A model generated the notes under the pieces. It was given only the letters and a program-made list of their open reading frames with translations, made no database searches and had not been told where the DNA came from. The position numbers and the translations under genes were made by a program. Shown one piece after another: positions 59,566 to 64,000 of a stretch of DNA of 64,000 nt. Origin of the DNA: Mycobacterium colombiense (GTDB taxonomy: Bacteria > Actinomycetota > Actinomycetes > Mycobacteriales > Mycobacteriaceae). The stretch is taken from NCBI RefSeq assembly GCF_001665835.1, contig NZ_LZSX01000091.1, positions 1-64,000 of the forward strand. Reading direction: 5' to 3'. The first letter of the stretch is position 1, and the number at the start of each line of letters is the position of its first letter.

Positions 59566-59621
59566 CTACGACAGAGTACTGATTTCGTGATCTCACCGAG
59601 ACCCCGAGTTGATTCCAGGCG

Positions 59622-60017
59622 ATGTTTACTCTTCGTGTGTCGTGGTTGCTGGTGGCCGGTGTTCCGGCGCTGCTGATGCTGGCGGCGCTGGGTCTCGGGC
59701 GGCTCGAGTCCGAGCTCGCCCCTGGAGCCTTGGCGGTGACCGACGTCGACGAATTCCTGGAGCGCGCCGGCGGCGTGGACATGCACACGCTCGCCTCCGA
59801 GGGCATGCCCGAGGCGTTGGAATACCTGCATCGGCGCGAGCTCGCGCAGCTGTCTGAGGCACCGGCGAACGGGCGCGTTGGCGGACCGCGTCACGCCGCG
59901 CCGTCGTTTGCCGTCAGCTTCGTCGACCGCGATGAGATGACTTTGCCGACCCGGATCCACGGCCATTCGCACGTCAATCCGCAGTTTAGGGCACCTCGAC
60001 ACGCCAATCGTGTGTAG
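59622..60017 (+). CDS. Small membrane protein (Rv3675-like)
   Basis: Protein of 131 residues. The N terminus is one hydrophobic segment (about residues 7-27, SWLLVAGVPALLMLAALGLG), either a signal anchor or signal peptide. A polar outside region rich in Glu and Arg follows (DVDEFLERAGGVDMHTLA) and the end is basic. Function unknown. It precedes crp in the same direction by about 100 bases, so it may share or sit apart from the crp promoter. Confidence 0.85.
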   Translation: MFTLRVSWLLVAGVPALLMLAALGLGRLESELAPGALAVTDVDEFLERAGGVDMHTLASEGMPEALEYLHRRELAQLSEAPANGRVGGPRHAAPSFAVSFVDRDEMTLPTRIHGHSHVNPQFRAPRHANRV

Positions 60018-60121
60018 CGTTGGCACGTTAGACACAACGGCGTTCCTCTAGACTCGTCACGCGAGCAAGGGGTTAGCCTGCCCGTATCACATTAATTTTC
60101 TGGGAAAGTTGAAGAGGCAAC

Positions 60122-60796
60122 GTGGACGAGATCCTGGCAAGGGCAGGAATCTTCCAAGGGGTTGAACCCGGCGCAGTCACAGCGCTGACCAAGCAGCTGC
60201 AACCCGTCGACTTCCCCCGGGGACACACGGTCTTCGCCGAGGGGGAACCCGGCGATCGGCTGTACATCATCGTCTCGGGGAAGGTGAAGATCGGTCGCCG
60301 GTCGCCCGACGGTCGCGAGAACCTGCTGACGATCATGGGCCCGTCCGACATGTTCGGCGAGCTGTCGATCTTCGACCCGGGTCCGCGGACGTCCAGCGCC
60401 ACCACCATCACCGAGGTGCGCGCGGTGTCGATGGATCGCGACGCGCTGCGCGCGTGGATCGCCGATCGTCCCGAGATCGCCGAGCAGTTGTTGCGGGTCC
60501 TGGCCCGACGGCTGCGCCGCACCAACAACAACCTGGCCGACCTGATCTTCACCGACGTGCCCGGCCGGGTGGCCAAGCAGCTGCTGCAGCTCGCCCAGCG
60601 CTTCGGCACCCAGGAGGGCGGCGCCATGCGGGTCACCCACGACCTGACGCAGGAAGAGATCGCGCAGCTGGTCGGGGCGTCCCGGGAGACGGTGAACAAG
60701 GCGCTGGCCGACTTCGCCCACCGCGGCTGGATCCGCCTGGAGGGCAAGAGCGTGCTGATCTCGGATTCCGAGCGGCTGGCCCGCCGAGCCAGGTAA
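60122..60796 (+). CDS. crp: cAMP receptor protein Crp
   Basis: Global regulator of 224 residues, the same as Rv3676. The cyclic-nucleotide domain has the phosphate-binding cassette FGELSIFDPGPRTSSATT (Glu and Arg contact cAMP). The long dimer helix is followed by the HTH recognition helix ASRETVNKALADFAHRGWI. All ligand residues are present. GTG follows GAAGAGG. A TGTGA-like half site is not clearly seen upstream, so autoregulation is not shown. It responds to cAMP from cyclases such as the one at 28.6-30.2 kb. Confidence 0.96.
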   Translation: MDEILARAGIFQGVEPGAVTALTKQLQPVDFPRGHTVFAEGEPGDRLYIIVSGKVKIGRRSPDGRENLLTIMGPSDMFGELSIFDPGPRTSSATTITEVRAVSMDRDALRAWIADRPEIAEQLLRVLARRLRRTNNNLADLIFTDVPGRVAKQLLQLAQRFGTQEGGAMRVTHDLTQEEIAQLVGASRETVNKALADFAHRGWIRLEGKSVLISDSERLARRAR

Positions 60797-60880
60797 GCGC
60801 GCGCACCCGCCGCGCCGTTCGGCCGGCCGTCGCCACACCAGTCACATCCGCACCACCGTCCCACCCATGAGGTGAGTTCA

Positions 60881-60910
60881 AAACGTGCTAGCGCCGGTGC
60901 TAGCGCGTTT
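60881..60910. terminator. Bidirectional terminator between crp and the MBL gene
   Basis: A 12-bp stem with arms AAACGTGCTAGC and GCTAGCGCGTTT (one G-U pair) and loop GCCGGT lies between the convergent genes. T-rich ends occur on both strands (GTTT on plus, GTTTTG on minus). It is a good candidate for a two-way intrinsic terminator. Confidence 0.65.
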
Positions 60911-60973
60911 CAGAAGCACTGTGTCCCTCCATTTCCGGGACTCATGGGGCGGTAGTGACTCATCCCAACGCAG

Positions 60974-61777
60974 TTACGCCGATGGCTCCGAGCGCAGGTG
61001 ATTCAGCTGCACCTGCACCGACCACTCGGCCGCGTCCCACAACTTCTCGTCGACATCGACGTAGACGTGTTCGACGATGCGGCGGGCGCTGGCGTCCTCC
61101 CCCAGCTCCCGCACCGCCGATCGCACCTGATCCAGTCGCTCCCGCCGGTGTTCGAGGTAGCCCTGCGCGACGCTTTCCAGATCGGTCAGCTCTGGGCCGT
61201 GGCCGGGCAGCACCGTCCGCCGGCCCAGGCCGCGCAGCCGCCGCAGCGACTCCAGGTAGTCCGTGAGGCTGCCGTCCTCCTTGTCGAGGACGGCCGTGCC
61301 CCGGCCCAGGATTGTGTCCGCGGTCAACACGGCGTCGTCGAGCAGGAAGGACAGCGAATCGGCGGTGTGGCCCGGAGTCGCCATGACCTTTATCTTGAGG
61401 CCTGCGGCATTGATCACCTCGCCGTCGGTCAGCTCGCCGCCGAGGCCACGCAGAAAACCGCTGCCCGCCGAGCGGACGGTCGCGCCGGTCCGCTCGACCA
61501 GCTTGTCGATGCCGTCGGTGTGATCGCTGTGCCGGTGGCTGATCAGGACGAGAGCGATCCGGCCGAGCGCGGCCACCCGTGCGATGTGCTCGTCGTCGTC
61601 GGGCCCGGGATCGACGATGACCAGCTCGTCGCTGCGCGGGCCGCGCAGCACCCAAGTGTTGGTGCCCTCGAGCGTGAGCAGCCCCGGGTTATCGGCCAGC
61701 AGAACCGACGCGGTCTCGGTGACCGGCCGCAACTTGGCGTACGCGGGATGGGTCAGCGACTCGGCGGCCTGCGTCAC
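60974..61777 (-). CDS. Metallo-beta-lactamase-fold hydrolase (Rv3677c-like)
   Basis: Protein of 267 residues. The zinc signature HRHSDHTDG (HxHxDH) is near residue 82, with further ligands in ATPGHTADS and LTADTILG and the last His in VLPGHGPE. The LACTB2-like architecture has a C-terminal helical domain (EHRRERLDQV..SARRIVEHVY). This resembles endoribonuclease LACTB2, but thioesterase or glyoxalase II activity cannot be ruled out. GTG at 61777, four bases after the RidA stop, so they are one operon. Confidence 0.9.
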   Translation of the reverse strand: MTQAAESLTHPAYAKLRPVTETASVLLADNPGLLTLEGTNTWVLRGPRSDELVIVDPGPDDDEHIARVAALGRIALVLISHRHSDHTDGIDKLVERTGATVRSAGSGFLRGLGGELTDGEVINAAGLKIKVMATPGHTADSLSFLLDDAVLTADTILGRGTAVLDKEDGSLTDYLESLRRLRGLGRRTVLPGHGPELTDLESVAQGYLEHRRERLDQVRSAVRELGEDASARRIVEHVYVDVDEKLWDAAEWSVQVQLNHLRSEPSA

Positions 61778-61781
61778 GGCG

Positions 61782-62237
61782 TCAGCCGACCTCGACGATC
61801 AGCTCCACTTCCACCGGCGCATCCAGTGGCAGCTCGGAGACGCCGACCGCCGAGCGCGCATGCGCGCCACGCTCGCCGAACACCTCGGCGAGCAGCTCGG
61901 ACGCCCCATTGATGACGCTGGGCTGGCCGTTGAATCCCGGCGCGGAGGCGACGAATCCGACCACCTTCACCACCCGGGCCACCTCGTCGATGCCCACCAG
62001 CGAGTCGACGGCCGCCAGCGCATTGAGCGCACAGATCCGCGCCATCGCCCTGCCCTCATCCGGGCTGATACCGGCGCCGACCTTGCCGGTGGCCAACAGC
62101 TTGCCGTCCTGCATCGGGAGCTGGCCCGCCGTGTAGACCAGGTTTCCGGTGCGCACCGCCGGTACGTAGGAGGCCAGCGGCGCAACCACCTCCGGCAGCG
62201 CGAGCCCGAGCTGCCCGAGCCGGGCCGAAGCACTCAT
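61782..62237 (-). CDS. RidA/YjgF family protein (Rv3678c-like)
   Basis: Protein of 151 residues. The fold starts with VRTGNLVYTAGQLP and ends GAHARSAVGVSELPLDAPVEVELIVEV. The Arg that binds the imine or carboxylate in RidA-type deaminases (AHARSAVGV) is present, and the segment after it is typical of group II. RidA clears reactive 2-aminoacrylate; whether this paralog does is not known. ATG at 62237, 13 bases from the DUF4177 gene upstream. Confidence 0.9.
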   Translation of the reverse strand: MSASARLGQLGLALPEVVAPLASYVPAVRTGNLVYTAGQLPMQDGKLLATGKVGAGISPDEGRAMARICALNALAAVDSLVGIDEVARVVKVVGFVASAPGFNGQPSVINGASELLAEVFGERGAHARSAVGVSELPLDAPVEVELIVEVG

Positions 62238-62250
62238 CCGACCCGACCCT

Positions 62251-62412
62251 TTACTTGGGGCGCTTCAGATACGCGACGTGCTGCTCGCCGGTCGGCCCTT
62301 GCAGCACCGACACCAATTCCCAGCCGTCGGCACCCCACTGGTCGAGGATCTGTTTGGTGGCATGCGTCAGCAGCGGAACCGTGACGTACTCCCATGCGGT
62401 CGGTTGGCTCAT
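62251..62412 (-). CDS. DUF4177-type small protein (Rv3678A-like)
   Basis: Protein of 53 residues beginning MSQPTAWEYVTVPLLTHA and reading ILDQWGADGWELVSVL, the DUF4177 signature. It ends HVAYLKRPK. The size and sequence match M. tuberculosis Rv3678A. No function is known. It opens the three-gene leftward unit with the RidA and MBL genes and is divergent from the ATPase pair. Confidence 0.9.
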   Translation of the reverse strand: MSQPTAWEYVTVPLLTHATKQILDQWGADGWELVSVLQGPTGEQHVAYLKRPK

Positions 62413-62482
62413 GCCGCGAGCTTATCGGTCGCAGCTGAACCGCTCCGGCCAGCCCAAGGGCCCGTCGGGCTAGCATGCGAAG

Positions 62483-63502
62483 GTGGCAACCACATCGGGC
62501 GGCGGAGCTGCCGTCGGCTGGCCTGCGCGCTTGACGAAGGCCCGTTTACATTTCGTGACCGGCAAGGGCGGCACGGGCAAGTCGACCATCGCGGCCGCGC
62601 TGGCGCTGACCCTGGCCGCCGGGGGCCGCAAGGTCCTGCTCGTGGAAGTCGAGGGCCGCCAAGGGATTGCGCAACTCTTCGACGTCCCACCGCTGCCGTA
62701 TCAGGAGGTGAAGATCGCGACCGCCGAACGCGGCGGTCAGGTCAACGCCCTGGCGATCGACATCGAGGCCGCGTTCCTGGAATACCTCGACATGTTCTAC
62801 AACCTGGGCATTGCGGGCCGCGCAATGCGCCGCATCGGCGCGATCGAGTTCGCGACGACGATCGCGCCGGGTCTGCGTGACGTGCTGTTGACCGGCAAGA
62901 TCAAGGAGACGGTGATCCGGGTCGACAAGAATCGGCTTCCGGTTTATGACGCGATCGTCGTCGACGCCCCGCCGACCGGACGGATCGCGCGCTTCCTGGA
63001 TGTCACCAAGGCGGTGTCCGATTTGGCGAAGGGCGGGCCGGTGCATTCGCAGGCCGACGGGGTGGTGAAGTTACTGCACTCCGAGCAGACGGCCATTCAC
63101 TTAGTCACCCTGCTGGAGGCGTTGCCGGTTCAGGAGACGCTGGAAGCCATCCAGGAGCTTGCCGAGATGCAGCTGCCGATCGGCAGCGTGATCGTCAACC
63201 GCAACATCCCCACTTACTTGCAGCCGGCCGATCTGGCGAAGGCCGCCGAGGGGGACGTCGATGCGGACTCGGTGCGGGCCGGATTGGAAAAGTCCGGAAT
63301 CAGCTTGAACGACAAGGACTTCGCGGGCCTCCTGACGGAGACCATCGAGCATGCGACGGTCATCGCTACGCGCGCCGAGATCGCGCAACAGCTCGATGCG
63401 TTGAAGGTGGCGCGACTGGAATTACCGGCCATTTCCGACGGGGTCGACCTCGGTAGCCTCTACGAGCTGTCGGAATCGCTTGCACAGCAGGGGGTTCGAT
63501 GA
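62483..63502 (+). CDS. bagA: ArsA/GET3-like ATPase, first of a pair (Rv3679-like)
   Basis: Protein of 339 residues of the SIMIBI/ArsA class. The deviant Walker A VTGKGGTGKST (25-35) has the signature Lys. DVLLTGKIKE and VVDAPPTGRIARFLD match the switch regions. No Cys cluster for arsenite is seen. In M. tuberculosis the Rv3679-Rv3680 pair forms a complex reported, as I recall, under the name BagAB and linked to protection from nitric oxide and glycerol-related stress. GTG at 62483 and the four-base overlap with the next gene (ATGA) fit a co-expressed heterodimer. Confidence 0.9.
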   Translation: MATTSGGGAAVGWPARLTKARLHFVTGKGGTGKSTIAAALALTLAAGGRKVLLVEVEGRQGIAQLFDVPPLPYQEVKIATAERGGQVNALAIDIEAAFLEYLDMFYNLGIAGRAMRRIGAIEFATTIAPGLRDVLLTGKIKETVIRVDKNRLPVYDAIVVDAPPTGRIARFLDVTKAVSDLAKGGPVHSQADGVVKLLHSEQTAIHLVTLLEALPVQETLEAIQELAEMQLPIGSVIVNRNIPTYLQPADLAKAAEGDVDADSVRAGLEKSGISLNDKDFAGLLTETIEHATVIATRAEIAQQLDALKVARLELPAISDGVDLGSLYELSESLAQQGVR

Positions 63503-64000
63503 GCGTCACACCCCAACGGCTTGACATGGCGGCCATCCTGGCCGACACCACCAACCGTGTGGTGGTCTGTTGCGGCGCGGGTGGGGTGGGCAAGACCACC
63601 ACCGCGGCCGCGATCGCGCTGCGCGCCGCCGAGTACGGGCGCAACGTCTGCGTTCTGACGATCGATCCGGCCAAACGCCTGGCCCAGGCGCTGGGGGTCA
63701 GCGACCTCGGCAACACGCCGCAGCGAGTCCCGCTCGCGGCGGACGTTCCCGGCGAGCTGCACGCGATGATGCTCGACATGCGTCGCACCTTCGACGAGAT
63801 GGTGGTCCAGTACTCCGGACCCGGTCGCGCACAAGCGATTCTGGACAACCAGTTCTATCAAACGGTTGCCAGTTCACTCGCCGGCACGCAGGAGTACATG
63901 GCGATGGAGAAGCTGGGCCAGCTGCTGGCCGAGGATCGCTGGGACCTGGTGGTGGTCGACACCCCGCCGTCGCGCAACGCGCTGGACTTCCTGGATGCGC
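63499..64000 (+). CDS. bagB: ArsA/GET3-like ATPase, second of the pair, cut by window end
   Basis: The first 167 residues of the Rv3680-like partner. Walker A GAGGVGKTTT is near residue 28, followed by VLTIDPAKRLAQALG with the switch I Asp. Then come the helices EYMAMEKLGQLLAE and DLVVVDTPPSRNALDFL (switch II). The rest of the gene lies beyond the right edge. ATG at 63499 overlaps the stop of the first ATPase gene. Confidence 0.9.
   Translation, partial: MSVTPQRLDMAAILADTTNRVVVCCGAGGVGKTTTAAAIALRAAEYGRNVCVLTIDPAKRLAQALGVSDLGNTPQRVPLAADVPGELHAMMLDMRRTFDEMVVQYSGPGRAQAILDNQFYQTVASSLAGTQEYMAMEKLGQLLAEDRWDLVVVDTPPSRNALDFLDA

Overview
The window is chromosomal DNA of a Mycobacterium. It is very GC-rich, GTG and TTG starts are common, and gene order closely follows the Mycobacterium tuberculosis segment Rv3604c to Rv3680. 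A PE/PPE pair, MarP, the dpp operon, SftH, the 6C sRNA locus and the Ms1 (MTS2823) locus all sit in their expected places. Several M. tuberculosis insertions are absent: espACD between ftsH and ephA, esxV/esxW beside the PPE gene, the Rv3633 gene, the transposase block after Rv3635, and PE33. This points to a non-tuberculous, probably slow-growing species, but I cannot name it. Orthologue labels (Rv numbers) come from recalled sequence and gene order, not from a search.

Layout. Positions 1-6.6 kb hold a leftward operon: ftsH, folE, folP1, folB, folK and two membrane proteins. Positions 6.7-11.7 kb hold a VOC protein and a rightward overlapping trio (ephA, flavin monooxygenase, zinc alcohol dehydrogenase), then an alpha/beta hydrolase and a small ORF. 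A PE/PPE pair follows at 11.7-13.3 kb, then lpqG. Positions 14.4-18.5 kb run leftward: hpt, tilS, a putative metallopeptidase and a DacB-like carboxypeptidase. From 18.6 to 26.2 kb come ppa, membrane proteins and an envelope glycosylation cluster (flippase-like protein, ppgS and its partner, galE1, Rv3635-like). A methyltransferase-like gene of unclear origin lies beside tRNA-Thr(CGU). Positions 27-34 kb hold the DNA polymerase III delta' gene, an adenylyl cyclase, topA and cspA.

Positions 34.5-42.7 kb hold the sftH helicase, a PAS-type sensor protein and a leftward tad/Flp pilus-type locus (TadZ, TadA, TadB, TadC, Flp pilin, two TadE-like proteins). A MIRU-type tandem repeat lies between tadB and tadC. 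Two small-RNA loci flank the HAD phosphatase gene: 6C on the minus strand and Ms1/MTS2823 on the plus strand. Positions 44.4-50.2 kb are the dppABCD peptide/heme ABC importer with a Fic-like gene at its end. The last 14 kb hold two secreted unknowns, acs, a secreted S1 protease, a holin-like protein, ephE, marP, a Nudix hydrolase, a membrane thioredoxin, nth, crp, an MBL hydrolase, RidA, a DUF4177 protein and the paired ArsA-like ATPases (the second is cut by the window end).

Several genes connect functionally. The adenylyl cyclase makes the cAMP sensed by Crp, and acs is a known target of cAMP-dependent lysine acetylation in mycobacteria. FolE, FolP, FolB and FolK are four steps of dihydropteroate synthesis. 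PpgS, its small partner and the flippase-like protein form a plausible unit for polyprenyl-linked sugar donors. The tad genes encode a complete inner-membrane pilus or secretion motor, but no prepilin peptidase is visible here. I see no CRISPR array, insertion sequence or prophage. The least ordinary items are the two MIRU-type repeats, the TadE gene with no usable start upstream of its processing site, the ephA-monooxygenase-dehydrogenase trio, the atypical gene beside tRNA-Thr, and a Nextera-adapter-like sequence at the left edge.
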